Origin: Hyphomicrobiales bacterium
GTDB lineage: Bacteria; Pseudomonadota; Alphaproteobacteria; Rhizobiales; Rhizobiaceae
Assembly (NCBI GenBank): GCA_024225445.1
Contig: JAAEMP010000409.1
Coordinates: 1-35,482 of the forward strand
DNA: 35,482 bases
Reading direction: 5' to 3'
Shown piece by piece: positions 9,606 to 21,396 of this stretch. The notes under the pieces are model-generated. The model saw nothing but the letters and a program-made list of their open reading frames with translations, had not been told where the DNA came from and did not search any database. Made by a program: the position numbers and the translations under genes. The first letter of the stretch is position 1. Every line of letters begins with the position of its first letter.

Positions 9606-9974
9606 TTAAAGCACTTCTGGCGCCAGTGAAATTATCTTCATATGCCTTTTGGCACGAAGTTCTCTTGGAACCGGCCCAAAAATACGCGTACCAACCGGCT
9701 CACTCTTGCCATCAACCAGAACAGCGGCGTTGCCGTCGAAACGAATAACGCTGCCATCAGCGCGGCGAATTTCTTTGGCTGTGCGAACCACTACCGCTTT
9801 CGTCACGTCGCCCTTTTTTACACGACCACGTGGAATGGCTTCTTTAATTGAAACCACAATAATATCACCCACTGAAGCGTATTTCCTTTTGGAACCGCCC
9901 AGCACCTTGATGCACATTACACGGCGCGCACCGGAATTATCGGCGACATCGAGAGTTGTTTGCATCTGAATCAT
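9606..9974 (-). CDS. rplN: 50S ribosomal protein L14
   Basis: L14 (122 aa) forms inter-subunit bridges with 16S rRNA. The canonical start [22 protein letters not shown] is present, followed by the signature [26 protein letters not shown]-type region and the C-terminal [23 protein letters not shown]. It is the first gene of the spc block, 82 bp after rpsQ, but no clear terminator separates the two groups. Confidence 0.98.
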   Translation of the reverse strand: MIQMQTTLDVADNSGARRVMCIKVLGGSKRKYASVGDIIVVSIKEAIPRGRVKKGDVTKAVVVRTAKEIRRADGSVIRFDGNAAVLVDGKSEPVGTRIFGPVPRELRAKRHMKIISLAPEVL

Positions 9975-10056
9975 GACTGGCTACCTTCTGTTCGTTGTGT
10001 AGGCAAAGAATAATTCTGAACCTGCCTGCCATCCAAGCTCGAAAATTCTGGTCGTA

Positions 10057-10287
10057 TCAGACTTCCAGAACTACCCAGCGTTTGTCTTTTGAAATCGGCT
10101 TGCTTTCCTGGATAGAAACCAAATCACCGACTTTACACTTGTTTGCCTCATCATGCGCCTTGTAGTTTTTGGACCGACGAACAGTCTTCTTAAACAAAGG
10201 ATGGGTGAAACGGCGTTCAACTTTCACCACGACGGTCTTGTCATTTTTGTCACTGACCACAGTGCCTTGTAGTATACGTTTTGGCAT
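10057..10287 (-). CDS. rpsQ: 30S ribosomal protein S17
   Basis: S17 (76 aa) is a primary 16S rRNA-binding OB-fold protein. [26 protein letters not shown] and the signature [22 protein letters not shown] identify it. The length is normal for the bacterial short form. It is the last gene of the S10 group, 10 bp after rpmC, with an 82-bp spacer before rplN. Confidence 0.98.
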   Translation of the reverse strand: MPKRILQGTVVSDKNDKTVVVKVERRFTHPLFKKTVRRSKNYKAHDEANKCKVGDLVSIQESKPISKDKRWVVLEV

Positions 10288-10297
10288 TTTCTACCCT

Positions 10298-10513
10298 TTA
10301 AGCCTTGACGCCATCCGCCTTCGAAGAGCGGGTGCTGGCATTACTAATTGTATGAATACGAGCGATGTCGCGACGAATTTGGCGAACACGTGCAGTATTC
10401 TCCATTTGTCCTGTTGCCTTTTGAAAGCGCAGGTTAAACTGCTCTTTCTTCAGTTTAACCAGTTCATCAGTCATCTGGTCTTCGCTCATTGCACGAATGT
10501 CGCTGGGCTTCAT
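10298..10513 (-). CDS. rpmC: 50S ribosomal protein L29
   Basis: L29 (71 aa) is a helical hairpin protein near the tunnel exit and part of the trigger factor/SRP docking site. [31 protein letters not shown] is followed by the signature [18 protein letters not shown]. It lies 32 bp after rplP and 10 bp before rpsQ. Confidence 0.97.
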   Translation of the reverse strand: MKPSDIRAMSEDQMTDELVKLKKEQFNLRFQKATGQMENTARVRQIRRDIARIHTISNASTRSSKADGVKA

Positions 10514-10545
10514 CGCCTCAACCTTTCCGTAAGTTCAATTTACAC

Positions 10546-10959
10546 TTAATCAGCAATACGCTGAACGAAACGGGTTCTAATGGAAAGTTTGCGAGCACCA
10601 AGCCTTAGTGCTTCACGTGCAATCTCTTCATTTACCCCGTCAATCTCAAACATGATACGGCCAGGCTTTACCCGCGCCGCCCAATATTCCGTGGTTCCTT
10701 TGCCTTTACCCATACGAACTTCGGTAGGCTTCTTGGATATCGGAACATCAGGAAAAATCCGTATCCAAACCCGACCAGCGCGCTTCATATGACGCGTAAT
10801 TGCACGTCTTGCTGCCTCAATTTGGCGGGCATTGATGCGGTCAGGTTCCTGGGCTTTCAAGCCATACATCCCAAAAGTCAGCGTGGTGCCGCCCTTGGCA
10901 GAGCCATGAATGCGTCCCTTATGCTGCTTTCGGAATTTTGTGCGCTTAGGCTGCAACAT
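10546..10959 (-). CDS. rplP: 50S ribosomal protein L16
   Basis: L16 (137 aa) organises the A-site and peptidyl-transferase region. It begins [19 protein letters not shown]. The signatures [20 protein letters not shown] and [20 protein letters not shown] are present. Family length and position (after rpsC, before rpmC) agree. Confidence 0.98.
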   Translation of the reverse strand: MLQPKRTKFRKQHKGRIHGSAKGGTTLTFGMYGLKAQEPDRINARQIEAARRAITRHMKRAGRVWIRIFPDVPISKKPTEVRMGKGKGTTEYWAARVKPGRIMFEIDGVNEEIAREALRLGARKLSIRTRFVQRIAD

Positions 10960-11006
10960 GATTCCTGATCCTCAACTCTAATGTTGTTGTTTTCAAATTC
11001 AAAATG

Positions 11007-11720
11007 CTAACCGCGGCGGCGTGACTGACGCTGCTGGTTTCCACCCTGATTTTGTGTTTCAATTGAGCGGCGCTCTGATGCCATAGGATCATGTTCAAGA
11101 ATTTCACCCTTGAATATCCAGACTTTAACACCACAAATTCCGTAGGCAGTAACAGCTGATGCTGTACCATAATCAATATCCGCACGAAGTGTATGAAGCG
11201 GTACGCGGCCCTCACGATACCATTCCATACGTGCAATTTCTGCACCACCAAGACGGCCGCCGCAATTGATACGAATACCAAGCGCTCCAAGACGCATTGC
11301 AGACTGAACAGAACGTTTCATGGCACGGCGAAATGCGATACGGCGCTCAAGCTGCTGGGCAATCGATTGCGCAACAATTGTTGCATCAATTTCCGGTTTA
11401 CGTACCTCAACAATATTAATGTGCACTTCACTGGAAGTGATACTTGCAAGCTTCTTGCGCAAGGTCTCGATATCCGCACCCTTTTTACCAATAATAATAC
11501 CAGGACGGGCGGAATGAATGGTGACGCGACACTTTTTGTGAGGACGCTCGATTACAATCTTTGCAATAGATGCCGCAGCAAGTTTCTTTTCAAGATATTC
11601 GCGAATTTTCAAATCTTCATGCAAAAGATTTCCAAATTCTCGTTTGCCGGCGTACCATCTGGAATCCCATGTACGATTAATGCCAAGGCGCAGGCCAATA
11701 GGATTAATTTTCTGGCCCAT
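11007..11720 (-). CDS. rpsC: 30S ribosomal protein S3
   Basis: S3 (237 aa) lines the mRNA entry channel and takes part in helicase activity with S4 and S5. [22 protein letters not shown] opens the protein. The type II KH domain follows, with [19 protein letters not shown], and the C-terminal domain has [31 protein letters not shown]. The C-terminus is basic and Gln-rich. The start overlaps the rplV stop codon by one base (TAATG), so the two genes are probably translationally coupled. Confidence 0.98.
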   Translation of the reverse strand: MGQKINPIGLRLGINRTWDSRWYAGKREFGNLLHEDLKIREYLEKKLAAASIAKIVIERPHKKCRVTIHSARPGIIIGKKGADIETLRKKLASITSSEVHINIVEVRKPEIDATIVAQSIAQQLERRIAFRRAMKRSVQSAMRLGALGIRINCGGRLGGAEIARMEWYREGRVPLHTLRADIDYGTASAVTAYGICGVKVWIFKGEILEHDPMASERRSIETQNQGGNQQRQSRRRG

Positions 11721-12112
11721 TATGCGGCCTCCTCTGCATTGTCTTCGACTTCGCGAACAATGATTGTAAGATGTGAAAACGGTTTCAATATCCGGCTGGC
11801 CTTACCACGACCACGCACCATAAAGCGTTTCATAACAATAGATTTGCCAACATGTGCTTCAGCAACAATCAAACTGTCAACATCAAGGTCATGATTGTTT
11901 TCCGCGTTGGCAATTGCAGATTCCAGCGTTTTCTTTACGGTATCTGAAATACGGCGTGTGGAAAATTCAAGATCAGCCAATGCGCTGGCCACTTTCTTGC
12001 CACGGATGAGCATGCATACATCATTCAGCTTTTGAGGGCTAACACGAATCGTGCGGGTTACCGCTTTCGCCTCATTGTCTTTTAGCGAGCGCTCTCGCTT
12101 TGCCTTGCCCAT
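11720..12112 (-). CDS. rplV: 50S ribosomal protein L22
   Basis: L22 (130 aa) lines the nascent-peptide exit tunnel with an extended beta-hairpin. [19 protein letters not shown] and the C-terminal hairpin region [31 protein letters not shown] are intact, so no tunnel deletion of the type linked to macrolide resistance is seen. It starts 2 bp after rpsS and its stop overlaps rpsC. Confidence 0.98.
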   Translation of the reverse strand: MGKAKRERSLKDNEAKAVTRTIRVSPQKLNDVCMLIRGKKVASALADLEFSTRRISDTVKKTLESAIANAENNHDLDVDSLIVAEAHVGKSIVMKRFMVRGRGKASRILKPFSHLTIIVREVEDNAEEAA

Positions 12113-12114
12113 CT

Positions 12115-12393
12115 CTAAATCCTTTTAGCTTTCTTGTCAGCTCCGTGACCATAATAGTTACGAGTAGGTGAAAACTCACCAAGCTTATGTCCAACCATAT
12201 CTTCGGACACGGATACAGGTATGTGCTTTCGTCCGTTGTAGACACCGAATGTCACACCGACAAATTGTGGCAGGATAGTAGAGCGTCTGCTCCAGGTCCT
12301 GATAATATCATTTCTGCCACTTTCGCGTAGTTTCTCTACCTTTTTCAAAAGGTAACCATCAACGAACGGGCCTTTCCATATTGAGCGTGTCAT
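12115..12393 (-). CDS. rpsS: 30S ribosomal protein S19
   Basis: S19 (92 aa) is a 30S head protein contacting S13 and the A-site finger. [20 protein letters not shown] and the signature [24 protein letters not shown] are diagnostic. A GTG two codons upstream is in frame, but the ATG at 12393 matches the family start and has AGAGGT nine bases upstream. It lies 6 bp after rplB and 2 bp before rplV. Confidence 0.98.
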   Translation of the reverse strand: MTRSIWKGPFVDGYLLKKVEKLRESGRNDIIRTWSRRSTILPQFVGVTFGVYNGRKHIPVSVSEDMVGHKLGEFSPTRNYYGHGADKKAKRI

Positions 12394-12399
12394 AAACAC

Positions 12400-13239
12400 T
12401 TACCTCTTGTTTTTGCGCAGATGGCGCGAACGCATAATAAATTTATCGGAGTCCGTATTTGAACGGGTCCGCTTGCCTTTAGTAGGTTTACCCCAGGGCG
12501 AAACAGGATGGCGGCCACCGGATGAACGCCCCTCGCCACCGCCATGCGGGTGATCAACCGGGTTCATTGCAACACCGCGAACACTGGGACGTTTTCCGAG
12601 CCAGCGGTTACGCCCCGCTTTACCTTTGTTGGTATTAGAATTGTCAGGATTGGATACAGCGCCAATTGATGCCATGCAATTTCCATGAATAAGGCGCTGT
12701 TCACCCGATTTCAATCGAAGGATCGCATAAGGACCGTCTCGACCAACAAGCTGGGCATAGGTTCCTGCGGAACGAGCGATTTGCGCACCCTTTTCAGGCT
12801 TCATTTCAATATTGTGGACAATCGTGCCGATCGGAATCGACGATAATAACATCGCATTGCCGGGCTTCACATCAGTATTCACATCAGAAATGATTTTGTC
12901 ACCTGCCGCAAGGCGCTGAGGAGCCAGAATATAGGCAAATTCACCATCATTGTACTTGATCAAAGCAATAAAGGCTGAGCGATTAGGGTCATATTCAATG
13001 CGCTCAACATTACCTTCCACACCAAATTTGCGGCGTTTGAAATCAACCACACGATAGGTACGCTTGTGTCCACCACCACGACGACGCGCGGTAATACGCC
13101 CGGCATTATTGCGCCCGCCACTGCTGGAAAGACCCTCAGTCAAAGCTTTGATTGGTTTGCCTTTCCACAAATCTGAACGGTCAACAATCACCAACTGGCG
13201 TTGTCCGGGCGTTCTTGGATTATACTTTTTAAGTGCCAT
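12400..13239 (-). CDS. rplB: 50S ribosomal protein L2
   Basis: L2 (279 aa) is a primary 23S rRNA-binding protein required for subunit association and peptidyl-transferase activity. The SH3-like and OB-like RNA-binding domains are in order. The conserved C-terminal signature [20 protein letters not shown] contains the catalytically important His, and the basic tail is normal. It lies 42 bp after rplW and 6 bp before rpsS. Confidence 0.98.
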   Translation of the reverse strand: MALKKYNPRTPGQRQLVIVDRSDLWKGKPIKALTEGLSSSGGRNNAGRITARRRGGGHKRTYRVVDFKRRKFGVEGNVERIEYDPNRSAFIALIKYNDGEFAYILAPQRLAAGDKIISDVNTDVKPGNAMLLSSIPIGTIVHNIEMKPEKGAQIARSAGTYAQLVGRDGPYAILRLKSGEQRLIHGNCMASIGAVSNPDNSNTNKGKAGRNRWLGKRPSVRGVAMNPVDHPHGGGEGRSSGGRHPVSPWGKPTKGKRTRSNTDSDKFIMRSRHLRKNKR

Positions 13240-13281
13240 CGTAATTTACCTTGGATGTCCTAAAACTTGCATGTGTCGGTC

Positions 13282-13575
13282 CTAAAGACCGGTCGTTACA
13301 TCGATTGACTGGCCTTCTACCAGAGTGACAATCGCCTTTTTGATATCATTTTGCCTGCCGATAACACCACGAAAGCGTTTTTCTTTGCCCTTGCGAACAA
13401 GCGTATTAACCGCTTTTACCTTCACTCCAAAAAGACTTTCAACAGCCTTTTTGATTTCAGGCTTCGTAGCATTTTTCGCAACTTTGAAAACAACCTGATT
13501 ATGTTCAGAAGCCATGGTTGATTTTTCAGTGATGACAGGAGAAACAATCACATCATAGTGGCTGATATTACTCAT
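13282..13575 (-). CDS. rplW: 50S ribosomal protein L23
   Basis: L23 (97 aa) is at the tunnel exit and is the main docking site for trigger factor and [18 protein letters not shown] and the signature [27 protein letters not shown] are intact. The start overlaps the rplD stop by 4 bp (ATGA), which suggests translational coupling. Confidence 0.98.
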   Translation of the reverse strand: MSNISHYDVIVSPVITEKSTMASEHNQVVFKVAKNATKPEIKKAVESLFGVKVKAVNTLVRKGKEKRFRGVIGRQNDIKKAIVTLVEGQSIDVTTGL

Positions 13576-14192
13576 TTGAAACGCTCCTCAAGTGCTTCCA
13601 CCGCAGATTTAGAAAGTACCAAAGTGTCCCGGCGCAAAATATCGTAAACATTAATTCCCTGGACCGGCAGTACATCCAAATGCGGAATATTGCGAGCAGC
13701 CAGACGGAAGTTTTCATCCAGTTCACTACCACCAATAACCAAAGCATTAGTCAGCCCGAGTTTGGAAAGAGTTCCGCGCAGTGCAGCTGTTTTGGCATTT
13801 TTGGCTGTAATGTCGTCAACAATCACCAGGGCATCCGTTGACGCTTTGGTTGATAAAGCATGGCGCAAGGCCAATGCTCTAACTTTCTTTGGCATGGCAA
13901 AGGAATGGTCGCGAGGTGTTGGCCCAAATGCGCGGCCACCACCACGAAACTGTGGGGTTTTGGAAGTAGAGTGACGAGCATTACCCGTACCCTTCTGATT
14001 ATACATCTTTTTGCCGGTGGCCGTAATGTCTGAACGGTTCTTGACCGCATGTGTACCCTGTCGCCGAGCAGCCAGCTGATAACGGACCATGCGAGCCATC
14101 AGGTCATGACGGGGTTCCAAACCGAATATTGATTCAGAAACTGAAACTTCACCTGAAGCCTTGCCGGCCAGTGTCTTGACTTTGAGGTCCAT
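13572..14192 (-). CDS. rplD: 50S ribosomal protein L4
   Basis: L4 (206 aa) extends a loop into the exit tunnel; in E. coli it also represses the S10 operon. The loop region [40 protein letters not shown] is complete. The start overlaps the rplC stop by one base (TAATG) and its own stop overlaps rplW by 4 bp. S10-leader control cannot be judged from this sequence. Confidence 0.98.
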   Translation of the reverse strand: MDLKVKTLAGKASGEVSVSESIFGLEPRHDLMARMVRYQLAARRQGTHAVKNRSDITATGKKMYNQKGTGNARHSTSKTPQFRGGGRAFGPTPRDHSFAMPKKVRALALRHALSTKASTDALVIVDDITAKNAKTAALRGTLSKLGLTNALVIGGSELDENFRLAARNIPHLDVLPVQGINVYDILRRDTLVLSKSAVEALEERFK

Positions 14193-14914
14193 TATTCCGC
14201 TCCCTCTTCACCAGCATCAACACTTGGTGTGACGTCAGCAGTGTTCTTGAGACCTGCCGGCATTGGAACATTATCCGGGCGCGCCTTTTTGACAGCATCC
14301 TTGACATAAATCCAGGCACCCTTTGAACCAGGGACAGCACCTTTGACAAGGATAAGACCCCGTTCAACATCTGTACGTACAATTTCAAGATTCTGGGTTG
14401 TCACACGGGTAGCTCCCATATGACCCGCCATTCTCTTACCTTTAAATACTTTACCGGGATCCTGGCATTGACCGGTAGAACCGTGGGAGCGATGAGAAAT
14501 CGAAACGCCATGCGAGGCGCGCAGACCACCAAAATTGTGACGTTTCATGGCACCGGCAAATCCCTTACCGACAGAAGTGCCGGTAACATCAACCTTTTGG
14601 CCTTCAACAAAATGATCGGCTGAAAACTCTGCTCCAACTTCAATTAAATTTTCTTCGGAAACACGAAATTCCGCCATTTTGCGTTTTGGCTCAACTTTGG
14701 CAACAGCATAATGTCCACGCAACGCCTTGGTCGTATTCTTGACCTTGGCAAGGCCAATGCCCAATTGTACAGCAGAATAGCCATTCTTCTCTTTTGTGCG
14801 CTGAGCGACCACTTGCAGGCCATCCAGCTTCAATACAGTGACAGGAATTTGTACACCTGCATCAGTGAAGATGCGGGTCATTCCCATTTTCTGTGCAATT
14901 ACACCTGAACGCAT
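14192..14914 (-). CDS. rplC: 50S ribosomal protein L3
   Basis: L3 (240 aa) is an early-assembling protein reaching toward the peptidyl-transferase centre. It starts [16 protein letters not shown]. The family signature [22 protein letters not shown] holds the Gln methylated by PrmB in related bacteria, followed by [21 protein letters not shown]. An acidic C-terminal extension of about 30 residues is typical of alphaproteobacteria. It lies 32 bp after rpsJ. Confidence 0.98.
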   Translation of the reverse strand: MRSGVIAQKMGMTRIFTDAGVQIPVTVLKLDGLQVVAQRTKEKNGYSAVQLGIGLAKVKNTTKALRGHYAVAKVEPKRKMAEFRVSEENLIEVGAEFSADHFVEGQKVDVTGTSVGKGFAGAMKRHNFGGLRASHGVSISHRSHGSTGQCQDPGKVFKGKRMAGHMGATRVTTQNLEIVRTDVERGLILVKGAVPGSKGAWIYVKDAVKKARPDNVPMPAGLKNTADVTPSVDAGEEGAE

Positions 14915-14946
14915 TGGTTCAATTCCTCAAAACTTGCTCAAATATT

Positions 14947-15255
14947 CTAGAGCTTGATTTCGACATCAACACCAGCTGACAGATCAAGCTTCATCAAAGC
15001 ATCTACTGTTTGCGGTGTTGGATCGACAATATCCAGAAGGCGTTTATGCGTGCGCATTTCAAACTGCTCGCGGCTCTTCTTGTTTACGTGGGGTGAACGG
15101 TTGACGGTGTACTTCTCAATACGGGTTGGAAGTGGAACCGGTCCTCTCACCTGTGCACCTGTGCGCTTTGCCGTAGAGACAATCTCTTTGGCAGAAGCAT
15201 CAAGAATGCGATGATCAAACGCTTTCAATCGAATGCGGATGTTTTGGCCGTTCAT
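14947..15255 (-). CDS. rpsJ: 30S ribosomal protein S10 (NusE)
   Basis: S10 (102 aa) is a 30S head protein and, as NusE, a transcription antitermination partner of NusB and Nus[27 protein letters not shown] and the signature [23 protein letters not shown] are intact. It opens the S10 group. A 98-bp gap holding a terminator-like hairpin separates it from tuf upstream. Confidence 0.98.
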   Translation of the reverse strand: MNGQNIRIRLKAFDHRILDASAKEIVSTAKRTGAQVRGPVPLPTRIEKYTVNRSPHVNKKSREQFEMRTHKRLLDIVDPTPQTVDALMKLDLSAGVDVEIKL

Positions 15256-15310
15256 GGTCTGATTTCCTTGAAACGTCGAACAGCATATCTGCCCGCGCTT
15301 GCGTTGAATG

Positions 15311-15344
15311 AAAAGGCAGGGCGAACCTGATTGTCCGCCCTGTC
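15311..15344 (-). terminator. Terminator-like hairpin between tuf and rpsJ
   Basis: On the minus strand CAGGGCG and CGCCCTG form a 7-bp stem (nine pairs with one A-C mismatch) around a 12-base loop, followed by TTTTC. It starts about 10 bp after the tuf stop codon. The short T-tract suggests partial termination that would raise str-operon (tuf) expression over the S10 genes. Confidence 0.6.
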
Positions 15345-15353
15345 AATTAAAGA

Positions 15354-16529
15354 CTATTCGACAATTTTTGTTACGATACCTGAACCAACTGTTCTGCCAC
15401 CTTCACGGATAGCAAAACGTAGACGGTCTTCCATAGCAATTGGAACAATAAGTGAGACTTCCATCTCTACATTGTCACCAGGCATTACCATTTCAGTACC
15501 TTCCGGCAGGGCGCAAACACCGGTTACATCGGTTGTACGGAAGTAGAATTGCGGACGGTAATTGGTGAAAAATGGCGTATGACGACCACCCTCTTCCTTA
15601 TTCAGGATATAGGCTTCAGCAACAAACTTGGTATGTGGCTTAACCGAACCTGGTTTACAAAGAACCTGGCCACGCTCAACACCATCGCGATCAATACCAC
15701 GAAGCAACACGCCGACATTGTCTCCTGCTTCACCACGATCAAGCAGCTTGCGGAACATTTCAACACCGGTACATGTAGTCTTCTTGGTGTCTCTGATACC
15801 GATAATTTCAATTTCATCACCGACATTCACAACACCACGCTCAATACGACCGGTAACGACTGTGCCACGACCTGAAATTGAGAACACATCCTCAATTGGC
15901 ATCAGGAATGGCTGATCAATCGGACGCTCTGGTTGTGGAATAAATGTATCAACAGCATCCATCAATTTACGGATGGAGTTTTCACCGATATCCGGAGTAT
16001 TGCCTTCCATTGCAGCAAGAGCAGAACCCGTGATGATAGGGGTATCATCTCCTGGGAATTCGTAAGTATCAAGGAGTTCACGAACTTCCATCTCAACCAA
16101 TTCCAGCAGTTCTTCATCATCAACCTGGTCCACCTTGTTGAGGTAAACCACGATAGCTGGAACACCAACCTGACGAGCGAGCAGAATATGCTCACGAGTC
16201 TGAGGCATTGGTCCATCAGCAGCTGAACAAACCAGAATTGCACCATCCATTTGCGCTGCACCTGTGATCATGTTTTTCACATAGTCTGCGTGTCCTGGGC
16301 AGTCAACGTGCGCGTAGTGACGGTTTTCAGTCTCATATTCAACGTGCGCTGTTGAAATGGTAATGCCACGGGCTTTTTCTTCCGGAGCACCATCAATTTC
16401 ATCATAGGCTTTGAAATCGCCAAAATATTTGGTGATCGCTGCCGTCAGTGTAGTCTTGCCATGGTCAACGTGGCCAATTGTGCCGATGTTGCAATGGGGT
16501 TTGGTACGTTCAAACTTTTCTTTTGCCAT
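15354..16529 (-). CDS. tuf: Elongation factor Tu
   Basis: EF-Tu (391 aa) delivers aminoacyl-tRNA to the ribosome as a GTP complex. The G domain shows GHVDHGKT at 19-26, the switch [13 protein letters not shown] with the GTPase-activating His80, and NKVD. Domains II and III follow with [15 protein letters not shown] and the C-terminal [16 protein letters not shown]. The length fits alphaproteobacterial EF-Tu. Many of these genomes carry a second tuf elsewhere; only one is in this window. It lies 59 bp after fusA. Confidence 0.99.
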   Translation of the reverse strand: MAKEKFERTKPHCNIGTIGHVDHGKTTLTAAITKYFGDFKAYDEIDGAPEEKARGITISTAHVEYETENRHYAHVDCPGHADYVKNMITGAAQMDGAILVCSAADGPMPQTREHILLARQVGVPAIVVYLNKVDQVDDEELLELVEMEVRELLDTYEFPGDDTPIITGSALAAMEGNTPDIGENSIRKLMDAVDTFIPQPERPIDQPFLMPIEDVFSISGRGTVVTGRIERGVVNVGDEIEIIGIRDTKKTTCTGVEMFRKLLDRGEAGDNVGVLLRGIDRDGVERGQVLCKPGSVKPHTKFVAEAYILNKEEGGRHTPFFTNYRPQFYFRTTDVTGVCALPEGTEMVMPGDNVEMEVSLIVPIAMEDRLRFAIREGGRTVGSGIVTKIVE

Positions 16530-16588
16530 TTTGGCTCTCCATCAGTTTGTGAGGTTATTATCACAAGGTGTTGAATTTACTAACTATA

Positions 16589-18682
16589 TTAACCAACATA
16601 CTTCGCTTGCACTTCTTCTGATACCGCTTGCGGCACCTGCTCATAGTGATCGAACTGCATGGTAAACTGCGCGCGCCCCTGGGACATCGAACGAAGATTG
16701 CTCACATAGCCAAACATATTGGCTAGCGGCACCATCGCATTGATGACATTAGATACCCCACGGGCCTCAGTACCGGATACCTGACCACGACGCGAGTTCA
16801 GATCACCGATGATGTCGCCCATATACTGCTCAGGAGTTACAACTTCAACTTTCATTATTGGCTCAAGTAATTTTGCGCCAAGCTGGTTTTTGTTCTCACG
16901 AAAGCATGCACGGGCTGCTATTTCAAACGCCAGGACACTGGAGTCAACATCATGATAGGCTCCATCAGTCAATGTTGCCTTGACACCCAACATCGGGAAT
17001 CCGGCTACCGGACCTGAAGACAGAACGCTTTCAATACCTTTTTCAACGCCCGGGATATATTCCTTGGGAACATTACCGCCAACCACCGTGCTAATGAACT
17101 CAAATTCTTCAGACTCTGTGTTTGGCTCAAAGGTGATTTTAACGCGAGCGAACTGACCCGAACCACCCGACTGTTTTTTGTGGGTATAATCAGCATCAAA
17201 GGCCCGGGTAATTGTTTCGCGGTACGCAACCTGTGGCGCGCCGATATTGGCATCTACACTAAATTCACGTTTCATACGATCAACCAGAATATCAAGGTGT
17301 AATTCACCCATCCCGGCAATAATTGTCTGGCCGGATTCCTCATCAGATTTCACACGAAAAGAAGGGTCCTCAGCTGCCAGGCGATGCAGAGCAGTACCCA
17401 TTTTTTCCTGGTCAACCTTGGTTTTTGGCTCAATAGCAATCTCTATTACCGGCTCAGGGAAAACCATACGCTCGAGAATAACGGGTTTTAGAGGATCACA
17501 AAGCGTATCACCCGTCGTTGTATTTTTAAGGCCCGCAATAGCAACGATATCACCAGCAAAAGCTTCCTTGATATCCTCACGATCATTAGAATGCATCAAC
17601 AACATGCGACCAACGCGCTCTTTCTTCTCCTTAACCGAATTAATAACAGTGGCACCTGTTTCAAGCTTGCCAGAATACAAACGGCAGAATGTCAATGAAC
17701 CAACAAACGGATCATTCATGATCTTGAACGCAAGAATACCAAGCGGTTCATCGTCAGACGCTTCGCGTGTAATTGGCTCCTCGCTTTTTGCATCAATACC
17801 TTTGATCGCTGGAATCTCAATTGGACTTGGCAGAAAATCGACAACCGCATCAAGCAAAGGCTGAACGCCTTTGTTCTTGAACGCCGTTCCACAAAGAATG
17901 GGGAAGAATTCTACGTCAATTGTACCCTTGCGAATTAATGAGCGAAGTTCATCTGTCGAAGGTTCATTGCCTTCCAGATAAGATTCCATAGCACTCTCAT
18001 CGAGCTCAACAGCCATTTCGATCATTTCTTCACGATATTGGGCCGCTTTTTCCTGCAATTCATCGGGAATATCCAGCACATCCCATTCAGCGCCAAGATT
18101 TTCTGATTTCCAGATCAGCGCCTTCATTTCGATCAGATCGACAACTCCGACAAACTCGTTTTCAGCGCCGATCGGCAGTTGGATAACCAAAGGCTTCGCA
18201 CCAAGACGCTCCTTGATCATATTAACCGAATTGTAGAAGTCTGCACCAATCTTATCCATCTTGTTGATAAAAATCATGCGTGGAACATTATAATTATTGG
18301 CTTGACGCCACACAGTTTCTGTCTGCGGCTCTACGCCGGCATTGGCATCCAGCAATGCAATCGCACCATCAAGCACACGAAGCGAGCGCTCTACCTCAAT
18401 GGTAAAATCAACATGACCAGGTGTATCAATGATATTAAAACGACGTTTTTTGCCGTCACGGCCTTCCCAGAAAGTAGTCGTAGCAGCTGAGGTAATTGTA
18501 ATACCTCGCTCCTGCTCCTGCTCCATCCAGTCCATGGTAGCAGCACCATCGTGCACTTCACCAATCTTGTGACTTTTACCAGTATAGTAGAGGATACGTT
18601 CAGTGGTCGTAGTTTTGCCAGCATCAATATGCGCCATGATGCCGAAATTACGATAGTCCTCAATTGCGAATTCGCGAGCCAT
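16589..18682 (-). CDS. fusA: Elongation factor G
   Basis: EF-G (697 aa) drives ribosomal translocation and, with RRF, recycling. The G domain has [19 protein letters not shown], the switch II DTPGHVD and NKMDKIG. Domain II, domain III ([17 protein letters not shown]), domain IV ([19 protein letters not shown]) and domain V ([12 protein letters not shown]) are all present. The frame is open to a TTG four codons upstream, but the ATG at 18682 gives the normal MAREF start. It lies 58 bp after rpsG. Confidence 0.99.
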   Translation of the reverse strand: MAREFAIEDYRNFGIMAHIDAGKTTTTERILYYTGKSHKIGEVHDGAATMDWMEQEQERGITITSAATTTFWEGRDGKKRRFNIIDTPGHVDFTIEVERSLRVLDGAIALLDANAGVEPQTETVWRQANNYNVPRMIFINKMDKIGADFYNSVNMIKERLGAKPLVIQLPIGAENEFVGVVDLIEMKALIWKSENLGAEWDVLDIPDELQEKAAQYREEMIEMAVELDESAMESYLEGNEPSTDELRSLIRKGTIDVEFFPILCGTAFKNKGVQPLLDAVVDFLPSPIEIPAIKGIDAKSEEPITREASDDEPLGILAFKIMNDPFVGSLTFCRLYSGKLETGATVINSVKEKKERVGRMLLMHSNDREDIKEAFAGDIVAIAGLKNTTTGDTLCDPLKPVILERMVFPEPVIEIAIEPKTKVDQEKMGTALHRLAAEDPSFRVKSDEESGQTIIAGMGELHLDILVDRMKREFSVDANIGAPQVAYRETITRAFDADYTHKKQSGGSGQFARVKITFEPNTESEEFEFISTVVGGNVPKEYIPGVEKGIESVLSSGPVAGFPMLGVKATLTDGAYHDVDSSVLAFEIAARACFRENKNQLGAKLLEPIMKVEVVTPEQYMGDIIGDLNSRRGQVSGTEARGVSNVINAMVPLANMFGYVSNLRSMSQGRAQFTMQFDHYEQVPQAVSEEVQAKYVG

Positions 18683-18740
18683 GCCCTTGTCCAACCTTAA
18701 ATAGTGACGTCATTTACGTCACAAAATCCATCAATTAATA

Positions 18741-19211
<471 letters not shown>

Positions 19212-19235
19212 CTAAATAAGCTCCTTAAATGCCAA

Positions 19236-19607
19236 TTATTTTGGACGCTTGGCGCCGTATTTCGAACGACGCTGTTTACGGTCCTTGACGCCTTGGGTAT
19301 CCAAAACGCCGCGAATAACATGGTACCGAACACCGGGCAAATCCTTGACACGTCCGCCACGGATCATCACCACTGAGTGCTCCTGCAAATTGTGACCAAC
19401 ACCTGGAATGTAACCAATAACCTCAAAACCATTGGTCAGACGAATTTTCGCAACTTTACGAAGTGCCGAGTTCGGTTTCTTTGGTGTTGTTGTATATACG
19501 CGTGTGCAAACGCCACGTTTTTGTGGGCAAGCTTCCATTGCAGGAACCTTATTGCGCTTGACAATACCCTTGCGAGGTTTGCGTACCAGTTGATTAATGG
19601 TTGGCAT
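19236..19607 (-). CDS. rpsL: 30S ribosomal protein S12
   Basis: S12 (123 aa) lies at the decoding centre and controls fidelity. [12 protein letters not shown] opens the protein. Lys43 ([12 protein letters not shown]) and Lys88 ([13 protein letters not shown]) are both wild type, so the common streptomycin-resistance substitutions are absent. Asp89 is the residue methylthiolated by RimO in related species. It is the first gene of the super-operon, with a candidate promoter about 280 bp upstream. Confidence 0.98.
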   Translation of the reverse strand: MPTINQLVRKPRKGIVKRNKVPAMEACPQKRGVCTRVYTTTPKKPNSALRKVAKIRLTNGFEVIGYIPGVGHNLQEHSVVMIRGGRVKDLPGVRYHVIRGVLDTQGVKDRKQRRSKYGAKRPK

Positions 19608-19883
19608 TAAACCTAACCTCTTTCAATTCGTCCAAGGGCAAAATGCCCAACTAACAACCCGGCACCAATCCGCCTCCTAAAAAAGACGACATCACTGCCC
19701 ATGCGTGAAAGGCTCCGCTGCCGCAAATCACATCTTGCGGTGGGAACCCTAAAACAGAGGACCACGAATGGTCATGTATTAAATATTTGTTTTGTATAAC
19801 AACCCTGTTTGACCGGCATGCTTCACGGGCCTTTGAAGACCACAGAAAGGCAATAGCGGATCACATTGGCTGTGAATGAGCGT

Positions 19884-19912
19884 TAGATAGTCGGTTCTAT
19901 GTTATCCGTCAA
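19884..19912 (-). promoter_or_regulatory. Candidate sigma70 promoter of the rpsL super-operon
   Basis: On the minus strand TTGACG and TATCTA are separated by exactly 17 bp. Transcription would begin near 19877 and leave a leader of about 270 bases before rpsL. A long leader is unremarkable for a ribosomal operon, but a closer promoter cannot be excluded. Confidence 0.5.
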
Positions 19913-20197
19913 CCCTCATTTCAGGGATTTTTTGCTTTCCAGCAACATCAATCCTATGCTTTCACCAAATAATCGGCGTATTTATTGCATCAGCCTTTCA
20001 CCATCCACTAATCTGCCTGCAAATGCAGGACAAATTGATATTGTCACCCGGAAAATCGAGACTTGAACCGGTACTGACGGAAACTTCGGTAATCAAATTC
20101 TCATAAATGTCATCATTACCCGAGGCCATGTATACTGCTCAGGTTAGCACATGTCAGGTCGCTCAAAGTCCAGCCAGACATTATTGGATAATATTAA

Positions 20198-20226
20198 TTG
20201 GAATATGCCTGTCCCTCCGTTATAAT
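20198..20226 (+). promoter_or_regulatory. Candidate sigma70 promoter of the dehydratase gene
   Basis: TTGGAA and a perfect TATAAT are separated by 17 bp. A start near 20233 would exclude the far-upstream in-frame start at 20198 and supports a start codon at 20240 or, more likely, 20339. Confidence 0.6.
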
Positions 20227-20338
20227 TTGCATTCGGGCAATGGCCAATACACTCATTTGTCAACATCAAATTCCGTTTGATACCGTTCAACATGTAACAC
20301 CAAAAACAAAATTCATTTCCATCAAATACCAACCAATT

Positions 20339-21325
20339 ATGGGCAAGGATTTAGAATTGTTTTCAAAAACAGAGCTGGAACAGACAACAAGATTCGTTCA
20401 CCAATTTGTACCGCCAACACCACAGTTTACATGGCCCTTGATCCAGGAAACAACCGGTTGTGAGACATGGATAAAGCATGAAAACCATACCCCTACCGGC
20501 GCATTCAAGGCGCGTGGAGCTGTTACCTACTTAGATTGGGTGAGGCGCGAATATCCAAATGTCACATCAATTGCCACTGCGACAAGAGGCAATCACGGCC
20601 AGTCCCAGGCTCTAGCTGCCACCAGAGCGGGACTGGAAGCCAATATTTATGTACCTTTTGGCAATTCCCGTGAAAAAAATAATGCAATGCGCGCGTTTGG
20701 AGCAAATCTGGTAGAATTTGGCAGTGATTTTGATGAAGCCAGAATTGAAGTTGCCAAAGTTGCAAAAAAAAATAGCTGGCATCTGGTTCCCTCTTTTCAT
20801 ATCGAATTGGTACGTGGAGTTGCTACTTATGCATTTGAATTACTCAATGCAGCACCTCATCTCGATACCGTATATGTCCCGATCGGCTGCGGCTCGGGAA
20901 TATGCGGCACAATACTGGCGCGCGATGCGCTTGGCCTGAAAACAAAAATTGTCGGCGTGGTCTCAACCCAGGCACAGTCTGCCAAATTGTCTTTTGAACA
21001 GGATAAACTCGTAGAAACCAATCAGGCAGCCACCTTCGCCGATGGCATGGCCGTTCGTGTTCCAGTCAAGGAGGCGCTGGATATTTATGCCAGAGGGGCC
21101 GACCGAATTGTCGCGGTCAGCGAGAATGAAATAGCTGAGGCTGTGCGAATATATTTCAACGCCATTCACAATGTTGCTGAAGGTGCAGGAGCAGCTCCCC
21201 TTGCAGCGCTCATCAAGGAAAAAGAACACATGAATGGCAAAGCCGTTGGAGTAATTCTATCTGGAGGAAATATTGATACCGACAAATTTATTGATGTTTT
21301 AAAGGGCGGCGTCCCTTCACCCTGA
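20339..21325 (+). CDS. PLP-dependent threonine/serine dehydratase-like enzyme
   Basis: This 328-aa protein belongs to fold-type II PLP enzymes (the TdcB/IlvA catalytic domain type) that deaminate threonine, serine or related hydroxy-amino acids to 2-oxo acids. The Schiff-base lysine is Lys57 in TGAFKARGA, TRGNHGQS follows, the phosphate-binding loop GCGSGICG is at about 183-190, and ILSGGNID is near the end. There is no C-terminal ACT domain, so isoleucine feedback of the long IlvA type is not expected. The chosen ATG removes 47 unlikely upstream codons that overlap the promoter; its ribosome site is weak. Exact substrate (threonine, serine, 3-hydroxyaspartate, or a hydroxyectoine intermediate) is open. 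It converges on nnrS. Confidence 0.85.
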   Translation: MGKDLELFSKTELEQTTRFVHQFVPPTPQFTWPLIQETTGCETWIKHENHTPTGAFKARGAVTYLDWVRREYPNVTSIATATRGNHGQSQALAATRAGLEANIYVPFGNSREKNNAMRAFGANLVEFGSDFDEARIEVAKVAKKNSWHLVPSFHIELVRGVATYAFELLNAAPHLDTVYVPIGCGSGICGTILARDALGLKTKIVGVVSTQAQSAKLSFEQDKLVETNQAATFADGMAVRVPVKEALDIYARGADRIVAVSENEIAEAVRIYFNAIHNVAEGAGAAPLAALIKEKEHMNGKAVGVILSGGNIDTDKFIDVLKGGVPSP

Positions 21326-21396
21326 TCTTTACCACATTTTTCAGCTTGTACTTTTTATGACTGGATACAATATTTCTGCATACAGAAAATAGATAT

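Larger units (their letters stand above)
19608..20338. other. Gene-free divergent spacer between rpsL and the dehydratase gene
   Basis: This 731-bp stretch separates the minus-strand rpsL operon from the plus-strand dehydratase gene. I see no tRNA, no convincing ORF and no repeat. It contains two candidate sigma70 promoters, one for each direction, which are listed separately. Confidence 0.7.

Noticed and set aside
19913-19934. Possible terminator CCCT...AGGG followed by six Ts on the plus strand
   Set aside because: The stem is only four base pairs and no plus-strand gene ends upstream of it.
20198-20338. 47-codon N-terminal extension of the dehydratase gene
   Set aside because: It begins on a likely promoter (TTGGAA-17-TATAAT) and has no family similarity; the family-like sequence begins after 20339.
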